The notes: generated by a model not told the origin, from the sequence alone. A DNA stretch of 64,000 nucleotides from SHAN690 sp038131955 (GCA_038131955.1 JAYPQK010000009.1:496001-560000); one strand, 5' to 3'. Positions 51,587 through 60,108 are shown, numbered from the stretch's first letter. Numbers and translations: made by a program.

Positions 51587-52782
51587 TAAGTTTCGGTGTA
51601 ATTGAAGAGGGGAAGTCCCCAACAGATGAGCGGGTACCCTTGACGCCAAGTCAGGTTGCGGAACTGCTCGAAGAGCACAAGAAGATCAAGATCGCAGTGC
51701 AGTCGTCTAAGGTCCGTCGGATCAAGGATGAGGAGTACGTCCAGGCCGGAGTAGAAGTTAAGGCTGATGTGAGCGATGCGGATGTGCTGCTGGGAGTCAA
51801 GGAGGTGCCTAAGGCTGATCTCATCCCGGACAAAACCTACCTCTTCTTTTCGCATACCATTAAGATGCAGCCCTACAACAAGGAGTTGCTGCAAACCGTC
51901 ATCAAGAAGCGTATTCGCTTGATCGAATGGGAGTGCTTGAAGGACGGTCGTGGTCGTCGTTTGATTGGCTTTGGTCGCTATGCGGGCATCGTCGGAGCCT
52001 ACAATGGCTTTCGGGCCTTAGGTGCTCGCGATGGAAGCTTCTCCTTAAAGAAAGCCCACGACTGTGAGGACAGGGCGGAGATGGAGGGCGAACTGTCCAA
52101 GATCAAGCTCGGCAAACAAAAGATCTTACTGACGGGTAGGGGAAAGGTAGCCAAAGGAGCCATGGAAACCCTGGATGCCATTGGGATCAAGAAGGTAGGC
52201 ATTCGCGACTATCTGCACCACGAGTTTGATGAGGCGGTGTATTGTCAGATCACGTTTACAGAATACTTCAAGCGCAAGGGGAATACACCTTTCGATATTA
52301 AGGAATTCTACGAGCACGGAGATCGCTATGAAAGCGACTTTATGCGCTTTGCCAAGGTGACGGACATGCTCATTGCCGGACATTATTGGGATTCACACTC
52401 GCCGTTCTTATTCACCCGAGAAGACGCCAGACACTCTGACTTCAACATCAATTTGGTCGCGGATATCAGTTGTGATATCGATGGTCCCGTCGCATCGACG
52501 TTACGTCCATCCTCCATTTCAGATCCATTCTACGCCTATGATCCGAAGACAGAAAAGGAAGTGGCCTTCAACGCCCCCGGTGCGATCACCGTTATGGCGG
52601 TAGATAACCTACCCTGCGAACTTCCGCGAGACGCCAGTCGTGATTTTGGTGAGATGTTTATCCACCATGTACTACCCAGTTTTCTGAATGGAGACAAGCA
52701 CGACATCTTAAAGCGCGCAACGATAGCAGAAGGAGGGAAGATCACCGATGAGTACGCCTACCTGCGGGAGTGGGTTGATTGA
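51583..52782 (+). CDS. Saccharopine dehydrogenase-like enzyme (AlaDH/PNT superfamily)
   Basis: 399 residues. The N part FGVIEEGKSPTDERVPLTPS has the catalytic-type Arg/Lys region shared with alanine dehydrogenase and Lys1-type saccharopine dehydrogenase. The Rossmann loop is LLTGRGKVAKGAMETL, and VADISCDIDGPVASTLRPSS matches Lys1-type enzymes. It is an NAD(P)-dependent enzyme acting on amino or keto acids; lysine as the substrate is probable but not certain. It is coupled to the preceding barrel gene by a 4-bp overlap, an unusual pairing. Confidence 0.85.
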   Translation: MISFGVIEEGKSPTDERVPLTPSQVAELLEEHKKIKIAVQSSKVRRIKDEEYVQAGVEVKADVSDADVLLGVKEVPKADLIPDKTYLFFSHTIKMQPYNKELLQTVIKKRIRLIEWECLKDGRGRRLIGFGRYAGIVGAYNGFRALGARDGSFSLKKAHDCEDRAEMEGELSKIKLGKQKILLTGRGKVAKGAMETLDAIGIKKVGIRDYLHHEFDEAVYCQITFTEYFKRKGNTPFDIKEFYEHGDRYESDFMRFAKVTDMLIAGHYWDSHSPFLFTREDARHSDFNINLVADISCDIDGPVASTLRPSSISDPFYAYDPKTEKEVAFNAPGAITVMAVDNLPCELPRDASRDFGEMFIHHVLPSFLNGDKHDILKRATIAEGGKITDEYAYLREWVD

Positions 52783-52786
52783 TGAT

Positions 52787-52826
52787 CAATATTCACTATT
52801 TAATGATCAATGTTCAGTGAATATTG
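52787..52826. repeat. Perfect inverted repeat, 11-bp arms, after the dehydrogenase
   Basis: CAATATTCACT (52787-52797) and AGTGAATATTG (52816-52826), loop 18 nt. No T-run follows; AT-rich tandem words (TTGAACATTGAAAATTGAA) lie alongside. Confidence 0.75.
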
Positions 52827-52881
52827 AACATTGAAAATTGAATAACGTGAGGTCATAGTAACAATCCTCCAGTCTCCAATC

Positions 52882-53532
52882 TCAACCACCCCCCAGCTTC
52901 ACGATGGTCTCCTTCGGGTCTTCGGATTTATAGACCGTGCTTCCGGCGACTAGGACGTCGACGCCCTCTTTGACGAGGATCGGGGCATTTTCAAGATTCA
53001 CTCCACCGTCTACTTCTATGAGTATTTCCTGCTCAACTTGATCGATCAACGACCGCAAGTAGCGTACCTTGCTGTAGGTGTGAGGGATGAACTTTTGTCC
53101 TCCGAAGCCGGGGTTGACGCTCATGATCAGTACCATGTCGAGGCCGTGGATGATCTCAGTAAGCACGCTGACCGGTGTGTGTGGGTTCAGGGCTACACCT
53201 GCCTTCATACCTGTCTGCTTGATCGCGTCAATGGTGCGGTGAAGGTGGGTGCACGCTTCGTAATGTACCGTGAGGATGTCGGCTCCCGCTGACTTGAAGT
53301 CTTGGATGTAATCGTCCGGCTTGGCGATCATGGCGTGCACGTCTAAGGTCTTTTCGGTGTGCTTTCGAAAGGCTTCAATGATAGGAAGTCCGAAAGAAAT
53401 GTTGGGCACGAACACACCGTCCATGACGTCCAAGTGGAACCACTGGGCAGCGCTTTCATTCAAGTATTCAGCTTCTTCTTTGATCCGCGAAAAATCACAA
53501 GAAAGGAGGGAGGGAGCGACGATTGTTTTCAT
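52882..53532 (-). CDS. rpe: Ribulose-phosphate 3-epimerase
   Basis: Interconverts ribulose 5-phosphate and xylulose 5-phosphate. It has 216 residues. Motifs are MKTIVAPSLLSCDF, the metal site WFHLDVMDGVFVPNISFG, the His of LTVHYEAC, NPGFGGQKF, and the phosphate site VDGGVNLENAP and VAGSTVY. A variant -7 box TACCTTCG ends 5 nt before the ATG. Confidence 0.97.
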   Translation of the reverse strand: MKTIVAPSLLSCDFSRIKEEAEYLNESAAQWFHLDVMDGVFVPNISFGLPIIEAFRKHTEKTLDVHAMIAKPDDYIQDFKSAGADILTVHYEACTHLHRTIDAIKQTGMKAGVALNPHTPVSVLTEIIHGLDMVLIMSVNPGFGGQKFIPHTYSKVRYLRSLIDQVEQEILIEVDGGVNLENAPILVKEGVDVLVAGSTVYKSEDPKETIVKLGGG

Positions 53533-53537
53533 GGTGA

Positions 53538-53545
53538 CGAAGGTA
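53538..53545 (-). promoter_or_regulatory. Variant -7 box TACCTTCG, 5 nt before rpe ATG
   Basis: One base off TAnnTTTG, the same variant and spacing as for the gene at 25597. Confidence 0.4.
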
Positions 53546-53552
53546 GAATATT

Positions 53553-53594
53553 GATTAGTGGAAGAAGATTAGTGCAAGAAGATTAGTGCAACGC
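53553..53594. repeat. Tandem 14-bp repeat (GATTAGTGCAAGAA, about three copies)
   Basis: GATTAGTGGAAGAA, GATTAGTGCAAGAA and GATTAGTGCAACGC, running into the 34-bp repeat at 53583. Confidence 0.8.
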
Positions 53595-53616
53595 CGTAGG
53601 CGTCCCTTCGGGAGGA
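53583..53616. repeat. 34-bp dispersed repeat, copy 1
   Basis: Identical over 34 bp to 56684-56717. It contains two adjacent hairpins (CGCCGTAGGCG and TCCCTTCGGGA). Confidence 0.9.
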
Positions 53617-53904
53617 TTAGTCAGGCCTGCAACCAACACCAATCACCGTTCACTTTCAAACTATTTGACCATTTGACCATTTTACCAATCCCTAACCAAG
53701 GCACTCCTGGTTCACGCAGAGCTCGCGGACCTGCCTGACGGCAGTCAGGTTCGGCATATCCGTTTCCAAATCACCGCGATATGAATAGAGCATGTGCGCC
53801 CTGAACTTGTTTCAGGGCCGTTTGAATTGAATCGAGAACTTGTTGTGACACAGCCCCACTCCCCACTCCCAGCTCCCAGCTCCCAGCTCCCCACTCCCCA
53901 CACC
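53617..53904. repeat. Gene-free repeat spacer between rpe and the histidine kinase
   Basis: About 290 bp. It holds TTGACCAT words (53670-53690), a hairpin CCTGAC/GTCAGG (53734-53749), and CAGCTCC heptamers in tandem (about 53868-53895) next to CCCCACTC words. No gene is seen. Confidence 0.75.
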
Positions 53905-55905
53905 CTAATCCCCATCCTCAAAATCGATCCGAATGATGAGCGGCTTTCGTTCGAGGAGGTGGATCACGCCTCCGATTTGCTGGATGAGGAGTTCGATCAC
54001 CTTCATGCCGATATGGGAGGAATTGGTGTTCTCGGGATCGGGGACGAGTCCGGATCCGTCGTCTTCATAGCGCAAGGAGAGGGTGTTGCCTTCCTTTCGG
54101 AGCTGCACGGCGATCATTCCTTCGGTCAATCCGGTGAAGGCGTGCTTCATGGAATTGGTAACCAGCTCGTGGATGATCAAACTCAATGGGATGGCTTGAT
54201 CCATACTCACGCCGAGGTATTGGATGTCGATGTTGGTCTCGACTTCGAGTCCAGGCAGGCGATAGGAGGAGATGGTCTGACGGATGAGATCACTCAAGTA
54301 GGTATCAAACTCGACGCTGTCGTATTGCGACTCTTGATAGAGTTTTTGGTGGATCACCGAGATGGTTTGGATGCGCTGGTGGGCCTCATTGATCATTTCT
54401 CGTGCCTCTGCGTTTTCGGTGTTTCGCGATTGCAGAAAGAGCAGGCTGGAGACGATCTGTAGGTTGTTCTTTACCCGATGATTCACTTCGCGTAGTAGGA
54501 CCTCTTTCTCCTTAAGTGACGACTCGATCGTTTCCTTTTGTACTGCGATCTCTTGGTTTTGTTTTTCTATCGCGACTTGTTGTAAGCTTTTTCTCCGGAA
54601 TCGATATACCGTTCCCCCGGTTATGATCAGCGATAGCACGATCACCATAATGAAAAATAAGTTGGTGTCACGTTGAGTGTCAGAGGCCATCTCAAGTTCT
54701 CGGATCTTCTGTTCTTGCAAGAGTTTTTCGCGTTCTGTGATGATGGATTCATAGGCTATCATAATGTTTTGGGTGGTGACCACCTTTTGGTGATTCTGAG
54801 CCGAATCCTTGAAAAGCACGAGTTTTTGCAGTTCCCTCAATGCACTAGAGGGATCATTTATATGATCGAAATATTCTGACCGTCGCTGGTATAGATTGAT
54901 CCAGAGTTCGGGGTTGTCATCTTTACGGATCAATTCGGATGCTCTTTCCAAGCAGCTCCAGGCAAGGTCCTTTTCGCTGATCGCCAGATAGCTTGAAGCG
55001 AGCTTGGTTAGACTTGTGGTTGCATTTTGCCGGTATTCGGCCTTTGAACTTCCCTGAAGACTCGCCTCAATATCTTGTCGATAAAGAGGGATTGCTTCTT
55101 GATGTAGCCCTTGCTTTGCGAGTATTTGCGCTCGATTTCCTAGAATTAATCCTTTCAGATATAGGTATTGCTTAATTGAGTTCGATCCGTTTTTTCCGAT
55201 CTGGTTTTCAAGGATGTACTCCGCACGGAGGTAGTGACTAAGCGCACTGTCGAGCAGTCCCATTTTTTCGAATGTGAAGCCTCGACTATTGGTGTAGGAA
55301 AGTTCCCAATATGGCTTGCTGGCCTCTCGCATCTGCCGAATGGATGTTTTATAGGATTCCAAGGCCCGTTCATAATCTCCAATCTTGAAATAGAGGTTGC
55401 CCATGAATCCATCCGGAGCGTACCGCTGGTAAAAATCCGGGGCGTAATCCCAATTGATCTCTTGATGTAATTCGAAGGCCTTATCGATGGCGTCGAGATT
55501 CAAATAGTAGTCGCGTAGGATTATCGTGGCGCTGAACATCAATGAGTCGTCCGTATGCGGGCTTTTTCGAACTTGTTTTAGGATCTTGATGGCTTGGGAT
55601 TTCAATCCAAGTGCGTGCAGGGATCGTGCTCTGATGATCTTGCTATGAATGATGTCGACCGAATCGCCATGGATCTGGGACCAATGCCAAACAGACTCCA
55701 CTACCTCAGGAATTCCGGGCTCAGCGTGGATTGCCTCCTGTTCAAGATGCCTTACGGCTTTTTCGAACGCGGATCGAGTCGCGTTTGAGTCTACGTAGAA
55801 GTCCTCAATCTTCGGAGTAGTCTGTCCTATCGAAACATCGGAAATCCCAGCAAACACAAGCGTCTGGAGTAGAAGGAATAAGGTTCGTTTTGGATATGAT
55901 CCCAT
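53905..55905 (-). CDS. TPR sensor histidine kinase (HisKA_2 type)
   Basis: 666 residues from ATG 55905 (MGSYPKRTLFLLLQTLVFAG), with a signal peptide. Residues about 90-360 are TPR-like repeats, in the periplasm; a single membrane helix at 416-436 (NLFFIMVIVLSLIITGG) precedes a cytosolic coiled coil and a HisKA_2 domain with the phospho-His in REVNHRVKNNLQIVSSLL (His 476). The ATPase follows (HELVTNSMKHAF as N box, YEDDGSGL as G1). No response regulator gene is next to it. An ATG at 55917 lies within the -7 box and is less likely as start. The signal is unknown. Confidence 0.9.
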   Translation of the reverse strand: MGSYPKRTLFLLLQTLVFAGISDVSIGQTTPKIEDFYVDSNATRSAFEKAVRHLEQEAIHAEPGIPEVVESVWHWSQIHGDSVDIIHSKIIRARSLHALGLKSQAIKILKQVRKSPHTDDSLMFSATIILRDYYLNLDAIDKAFELHQEINWDYAPDFYQRYAPDGFMGNLYFKIGDYERALESYKTSIRQMREASKPYWELSYTNSRGFTFEKMGLLDSALSHYLRAEYILENQIGKNGSNSIKQYLYLKGLILGNRAQILAKQGLHQEAIPLYRQDIEASLQGSSKAEYRQNATTSLTKLASSYLAISEKDLAWSCLERASELIRKDDNPELWINLYQRRSEYFDHINDPSSALRELQKLVLFKDSAQNHQKVVTTQNIMIAYESIITEREKLLQEQKIRELEMASDTQRDTNLFFIMVIVLSLIITGGTVYRFRRKSLQQVAIEKQNQEIAVQKETIESSLKEKEVLLREVNHRVKNNLQIVSSLLFLQSRNTENAEAREMINEAHQRIQTISVIHQKLYQESQYDSVEFDTYLSDLIRQTISSYRLPGLEVETNIDIQYLGVSMDQAIPLSLIIHELVTNSMKHAFTGLTEGMIAVQLRKEGNTLSLRYEDDGSGLVPDPENTNSSHIGMKVIELLIQQIGGVIHLLERKPLIIRIDFEDGD

Positions 55906-55910
55906 AACTT

Positions 55911-55918
55911 CAAACATA
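55911..55918 (-). promoter_or_regulatory. -7 box TATGTTTG, 5 nt before the kinase ATG
   Basis: Exact TAnnTTTG on the minus strand, then AAGTT and ATG at 55905; it includes the upstream ATG at 55917, so that ATG cannot be in a transcript from here. Confidence 0.6.
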
Positions 55919-55970
55919 GTGGATTAGGTCGTGGGGCGGTTCTGAGATATTCAGACTGATGGAGAGTGAT

Positions 55971-56676
55971 TTGAGATTCATCGAAAACCCAGAAAAAACG
56001 GAACCTTTTCTACCATCGACCCGAGGAGGAATTACCTACCGATATAACTACCTCAGAGCGCGAGGAGCAAGAGATTGTTGGAGATTTCGGAACCGAGAAG
56101 TCAGATGAAGAAATGATGATCTCAGTTGGCGGCGGACAGGGTGAGGAGAAACCGGACTACCCGCTCACTCCTCCTAAGGATTCAGCAAATGAGTTTGTAA
56201 AGGTCTATGAGGATGTGGTAAGCAATACCGTGTTCGAAGAACCTAAGGTTGAAGAAGAACCAGTGAAGCCGAAGATGGCTCGCGCCGTATTGGATGAGTC
56301 GGATTATAAGTTGAAGAGCGGAATTGCACAGGTTGCTGAAACCAATCGTGGCTGGGATCTGCGCTTTGACTTCAATGAGTTCTTGCTTACTGATTATCAG
56401 ATCGAGTACATCTATCAGGTGGTTATCCCAATGCTCAAGAAGAATCCGGATATGAAGCTACGCGTCGAAGGTCATACCGATAGTGTCGGAACCGACAGCG
56501 TGAACTACAAGGTCTCGATCCTGCGTATCTCAAACGTATTGTATCATCTAGAATTAGCAGGTATCGAGGATACTCAGATCAAGGTCTTGCCGAAAGGCGA
56601 GTCTGAGCCCACTGCTCCAAACGATACGGAAGAAGGACGTGCCTTGAATAGGAGAGTGGAGTTTATTAAGGAGTAG
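55971..56676 (+). pseudogene. OmpA-domain protein lacking its N terminus
   Basis: The C part (56330-56676) is a good OmpA peptidoglycan-binding domain: LRFDFNEFLLTDYQIEYI, LRVEGHTDSVGTDSVNYKV, and NDTEEGRALNRRVEFIKE. The reading frame is open upstream to about 55971, with an acidic stretch (EEELPTDITTSEREEQEIVG) and no ATG before 56113. A start at 56113 or 56116 gives 187-188 residues without a signal peptide, so the protein could not reach the periplasm. Either it is a decayed fragment of a larger OmpA protein, or the 5' end is disrupted. The kinase starts on the other strand 60 bp away. Confidence 0.6.
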
Positions 56677-56683
56677 GCTCGTT

Positions 56684-56717
56684 TTAGTGCAACGCCGTAG
56701 GCGTCCCTTCGGGAGGA
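56684..56717. repeat. 34-bp dispersed repeat, copy 2
   Basis: Identical over 34 bp to 53583-53616; it forms the left arm of the palindromic element 56693-56831. Confidence 0.9.
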
Positions 56718-56831
56718 GAATGGTGAATGCTCAAGTGGTCAAATGGCTAAGTGCTCAAATCACTTTCCCCTCTAGAGAGGGGTGCCCGCCTGAGGCGGGC
56801 GGGGTGTGTTGGCGAAGGGACGCCCACGGCG
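56693..56831. repeat. REP-like palindromic element with 19-bp inverted arms
   Basis: Left arm 56693-56711 and right arm 56813-56831 pair with one mismatch. Inside are two hairpins, CCCCTC/GAGGGG (56767-56782) and GCCCGCC/GGCGGGC (56784-56800). No open frame. It resembles REP/BIME units moved by RAYT-type transposases, but no transposase is in the window. Confidence 0.75.
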
Positions 56832-56917
56832 CTGCCCTGCCACCGGGCACGGAAGCGCTGTGGGGACTACGCTCCCTCAATTTTACCACTGGCGTTTACG
56901 CGAAACAGATGTGGTGT

Positions 56918-57787
56918 TTAACCTAAATAGTCTTTGAGTAGCTTGCTACGAGAAGTGTGACGAAGTCGGCGGATGGCTTTTTCCTTGATCTGACGCACAC
57001 GCTCGCGGGTGAGGTCGAATTCCTCGCCAATCTCTTCGAGGGTCATTGGATGTTTTCCAGTCAAACCGAAATACAAACGGATCACGTCGCTTTCGCGCTC
57101 AGAAAGAGTGGCCAAAGAACGCTCGATCTCACGACGAAGGGATTCGTTGAGAAGGGTAGACTCCGGATTGTGCTCCGTTTCACCCTCCATGAGGTCGTAC
57201 ATGTTTCGGTCGTCATCTTCAGCACCAGGGATGGGCGCATCCATAGAAACGTGTCGTCGATTGTTCTTGATGTTCTGGCTGATGTCTCCCTCGGCCATCT
57301 CCAATTCGTGCGCGATCTCATCCACCGTTGGTTCACGCTCGTGCACCTGCTCAAGGGCAGCATAGGCACGATTGATCTTGTTGATGTTGCCGATCTTATT
57401 GAGCGGCAGACGAACGATACGCGCCTGCTCGGCCAAAGCCTGAAGAATGCTCTGGCGAATCCACCAAACGGCATATGAAATGAACTTGAAACCGCGAGTT
57501 TCGTCAAATCGCTTGGCGGCCTTGATCAATCCAAGATTACCCTCATTGATAAGATCAGGAAGACTGAGACCCTGATTTTGATACTGCTTAGAAACAGAAA
57601 CAACGAAGCGGAGGTTTGCTCGTACCATTTTGGCCAAAGCAACTTGGTCACCTTGCTTGATGCGGCGTGCGAGATCTACTTCTTGTTCGGCAGTGATCAA
57701 TTCTTCACGTCCGATCTCGGTCAAATACTTGTCGAGGGATGCAGTTTCACGGTTAGTGATCTGCTGGGTAATCTTTAATTGGCGCAT
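56918..57787 (-). CDS. rpoD: Housekeeping RNA polymerase sigma factor (short RpoD)
   Basis: 289 residues, the short form of Bacteroidota. Region 1.2 begins at DKYLTEIGREELITAEQEV, region 2 has LIQEG-type NEGNLGLIKAAKRFDETRGF and SYAVWWIRQSI, region 3 includes GRIVRL-type ARIVRLPLNKIGNINK, and region 4 ends with the -35-reading helix LEEIGEEFDLTRERVRQIKE. It recognises the TTG/TAnnTTTG promoters listed here. The leader carries an inverted repeat 3 nt before the ATG. Confidence 0.97.
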   Translation of the reverse strand: MRQLKITQQITNRETASLDKYLTEIGREELITAEQEVDLARRIKQGDQVALAKMVRANLRFVVSVSKQYQNQGLSLPDLINEGNLGLIKAAKRFDETRGFKFISYAVWWIRQSILQALAEQARIVRLPLNKIGNINKINRAYAALEQVHEREPTVDEIAHELEMAEGDISQNIKNNRRHVSMDAPIPGAEDDDRNMYDLMEGETEHNPESTLLNESLRREIERSLATLSERESDVIRLYFGLTGKHPMTLEEIGEEFDLTRERVRQIKEKAIRRLRHTSRSKLLKDYLG

Positions 57788-57790
57788 AGG

Positions 57791-57821
57791 ATGGATTTTT
57801 CGCTGGATAAAGAAAATCCAT
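57791..57821 (-). promoter_or_regulatory. Inverted repeat in the rpoD leader, next to the ATG
   Basis: ATGGATTTT (57791-57799) and AAAATCCAT (57813-57821), 9-bp arms, 13-nt loop, beginning 3 nt from the rpoD start. It could sequester the start region. Confidence 0.5.
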
Positions 57822-57832
57822 ACTCTACGGCA

Positions 57833-57870
57833 AAAAAGAGGGCGGTATTCGGATTTATAAATACCGCCCT
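57833..57870 (-). terminator. Terminator after pnp
   Basis: On the minus strand AGGGCGGTATT, 10-nt region, AATACCGCCCT and TTTTTT. It separates pnp from rpoD. Confidence 0.9.
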
Positions 57871-57897
57871 GTTAACATAGTTATAATTATCAGCAGC

Positions 57898-60033
57898 TTA
57901 CTCTGCTGGCTTTCGCTCTGGTCGTGGCATCAGCGCTTTTCTTGAAAGTCGAAGCTTACCAGTCTTTTGATCGATCTCGATCAACTTGACCTCGATCTCA
58001 TCACCTGGCTTCAATACATCTTCTACCTTCTCGATACGCTTATGATCAATCTCCGAAATGTGAAGAAGACCTTCTTTACCTGGAAGGATCTCAACGAATG
58101 CTCCAAAGGCAGCGATGTTCTTCACTCGTCCTTTGTAAACTTCGCCAGCCTCTGGCTTAGCAACGATGCCCTTGATCCAGGCCATTGCCTTGTCCATTCC
58201 TTCCTTGTTATCGCAAGCGATCTGAACCACTCCTTTGTCACCTTCTTCCGTGATGGAGATGGTGGTCTCGGTCTTGGCTTGGATCTCTTGGATCACCTTA
58301 CCACCTGGGCCGATCACCGCACCGATCTGATCTTTGTCGATCATGATGGTTTCGATACGTGGAACGTGTGGCTTGTAATCAGCGCGTGGCTCGCTCATGG
58401 TCTTCATCATCTCATTCAAGATGTGTGAACGACCTTCCTTGGCTTGGTTCAAGGCCTTCTCGAGGATCTCGTAGCTCAAACCGTCTACTTTGATGTCCAT
58501 CTGACAAGCCGTGATACCATTGGTGGTTCCCGTTACCTTGAAGTCCATATCACCCAAGTGATCTTCATCGCCTAAGATGTCAGAAAGGATGGCATACTTA
58601 CCATCAGCTCCCATGATCAATCCCATGGCGATACCGCTCACCGGACGCTTGATCTTCACACCGGCATCCATCAAAGCGAGTGTTCCCGCGCAAACCGTCG
58701 CCATTGATGACGAACCATTTGATTCAAGGATATCACTCACGATACGGATCGTGTAAGGATTCTCTTCAGTTCCAGGGATCATTCGCTTCAATGCACGAAG
58801 CGCCAAGTTTCCGTGTCCCACTTCACGACGCGATACGCCGCGGATCGGACGAGCCTCACCGGTAGAGAATGGAGGGAAGTTGTAGTGCAATAGGAAGTTC
58901 TCCGTTCCTTCTACCAACGCACCGTCGATCATCTGCTCGTCGAGCTTCGTTCCGAGGGTAACAGTGGTCAACGACTGCGTTTCACCGCGGGTGAAGATCG
59001 ATGAACCGTGTGGTCCAGGAAGGTATCCTACTTCACACCAGATCGGACGGATCTCATTGGTCTTACGACCATCGAGGCGCTGACCCAAGTTGAGGATCAT
59101 ATTGCGCATGGCCTCTTTCTGTGTCTTGTGGAAGTACTTGGAAACTAGCTCAGCCTTTTCTGCTTGCTCTTCTTCAGACAGGGTAGACATGAATTCTTCA
59201 GCCAAAGCCTTGAATGCGTCAGAACGCTCTTGCTTCGCCGTTCCAGCGGTAGCGATTGCGTATGCCTTGTCGTAGCAATATGCGTGAACTTGCTTTTCTA
59301 GTTCTTCATCATTGGTCTCGTGAGAGTACTCGCGTTTAGTGGCAGCCTTCTCAACCTGAGAGGCAAGATCCAACTGAGCCTGGCAATGCAATTTGATCTC
59401 GTCGTGAGCGAACTTGATAGCCGCAAGCATGTCTGCTTCGCTTACTTCGTTCATCTCACCTTCGACCATCATGATGTTCTCCATGGTTGCTGCTACCATG
59501 ATGTCGATATCACACTCCTCCATTTGCTTGAAGGTAGGGTTGATCACGAACTGACCATTGATACGTCCAACGCGTACTTCTGATACAGGGCCTCCAAATG
59601 GGAGGTCAGAAACAGCGATCGCTGCAGAAGCAGCCAAACACGCCAATGCGTCTGGTTGAGTTTCTTTGTCAGATGAGATCAAGCTCACCATGACCTGAGT
59701 GTCAGCGTGGTAGTCGTCCGGGAAAAGTGGACGAAGAGCGCGGTCGATAAGACGCATGGTCAAGACCTCGCTATCTGAGGGACGAGCCTCTCTTTTAAAG
59801 AATCCTCCAGGGAACTTGCCCGTTGAGGCATATTTCTCCCGGTAATCAACGGTCAGTGGAAGGAAGTCCACCCCATCTTTAGCTTCTTTGTTTGACACAA
59901 CTGCCGCGAGCAACATGGTTCCTCCTTGCTTCACGACGACGGAACCGTCAGCCTGCTTGGCAAGCTTTCCGGTCTCGATTTCGATTGGATCACCATTACC
60001 TCCGGTGATCGTTTGATTCTTTCCGATTAACAT
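57898..60033 (-). CDS. pnp: Polyribonucleotide nucleotidyltransferase
   Basis: Phosphorolytic 3'-5' exoribonuclease. The start at 60033 (MLIGKNQTITGGNGDPIEIE) gives 711 residues; 16 extra residues upstream are not conserved. Two RNase PH domains (AGSVVVKQGGTMLLA-type at the start, and GQRLDGRKTNEIRPIWCEVG in the second), the alpha domain, KH domain GAVIGPGGKVIQEIQ and S1 domain VYKGRVKNIAAFGAFVEILP are in order. It follows rpsO, the conserved pair. Confidence 0.98.
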   Translation of the reverse strand: MLIGKNQTITGGNGDPIEIETGKLAKQADGSVVVKQGGTMLLAAVVSNKEAKDGVDFLPLTVDYREKYASTGKFPGGFFKREARPSDSEVLTMRLIDRALRPLFPDDYHADTQVMVSLISSDKETQPDALACLAASAAIAVSDLPFGGPVSEVRVGRINGQFVINPTFKQMEECDIDIMVAATMENIMMVEGEMNEVSEADMLAAIKFAHDEIKLHCQAQLDLASQVEKAATKREYSHETNDEELEKQVHAYCYDKAYAIATAGTAKQERSDAFKALAEEFMSTLSEEEQAEKAELVSKYFHKTQKEAMRNMILNLGQRLDGRKTNEIRPIWCEVGYLPGPHGSSIFTRGETQSLTTVTLGTKLDEQMIDGALVEGTENFLLHYNFPPFSTGEARPIRGVSRREVGHGNLALRALKRMIPGTEENPYTIRIVSDILESNGSSSMATVCAGTLALMDAGVKIKRPVSGIAMGLIMGADGKYAILSDILGDEDHLGDMDFKVTGTTNGITACQMDIKVDGLSYEILEKALNQAKEGRSHILNEMMKTMSEPRADYKPHVPRIETIMIDKDQIGAVIGPGGKVIQEIQAKTETTISITEEGDKGVVQIACDNKEGMDKAMAWIKGIVAKPEAGEVYKGRVKNIAAFGAFVEILPGKEGLLHISEIDHKRIEKVEDVLKPGDEIEVKLIEIDQKTGKLRLSRKALMPRPERKPAE

Positions 60034-60063
60034 AACAACAATAAAACGATAAGTGTAAATATG

Positions 60064-60090
60064 AAAAAAGGCAATTTCCATTGCCTTTTT
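60064..60090 (-). terminator. Terminator after rpsO
   Basis: AAAAAGGCAAT, TTCC, ATTGCCTTTTT; symmetrical, so bidirectional. It lies between rpsO and pnp and may only attenuate. Confidence 0.85.
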
Positions 60091-60108
60091 ACTTGTTCTT
60101 GAAGAGGA

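Noticed and set aside
53794..54462. Plus-strand open frame of 222 codons
   Set aside because: It lies opposite the 3' end of the histidine kinase and begins in the repeat spacer; the minus-strand kinase reads perfectly, so this is a shadow.
56687..56926. Open frame of 79 codons in the REP-like spacer
   Set aside because: It is made of palindromic repeat sequence and shows no protein-like pattern.
56957..57478. Plus-strand open frame of 173 codons
   Set aside because: Opposite rpoD, whose domains are intact; the frame has no recognisable feature.
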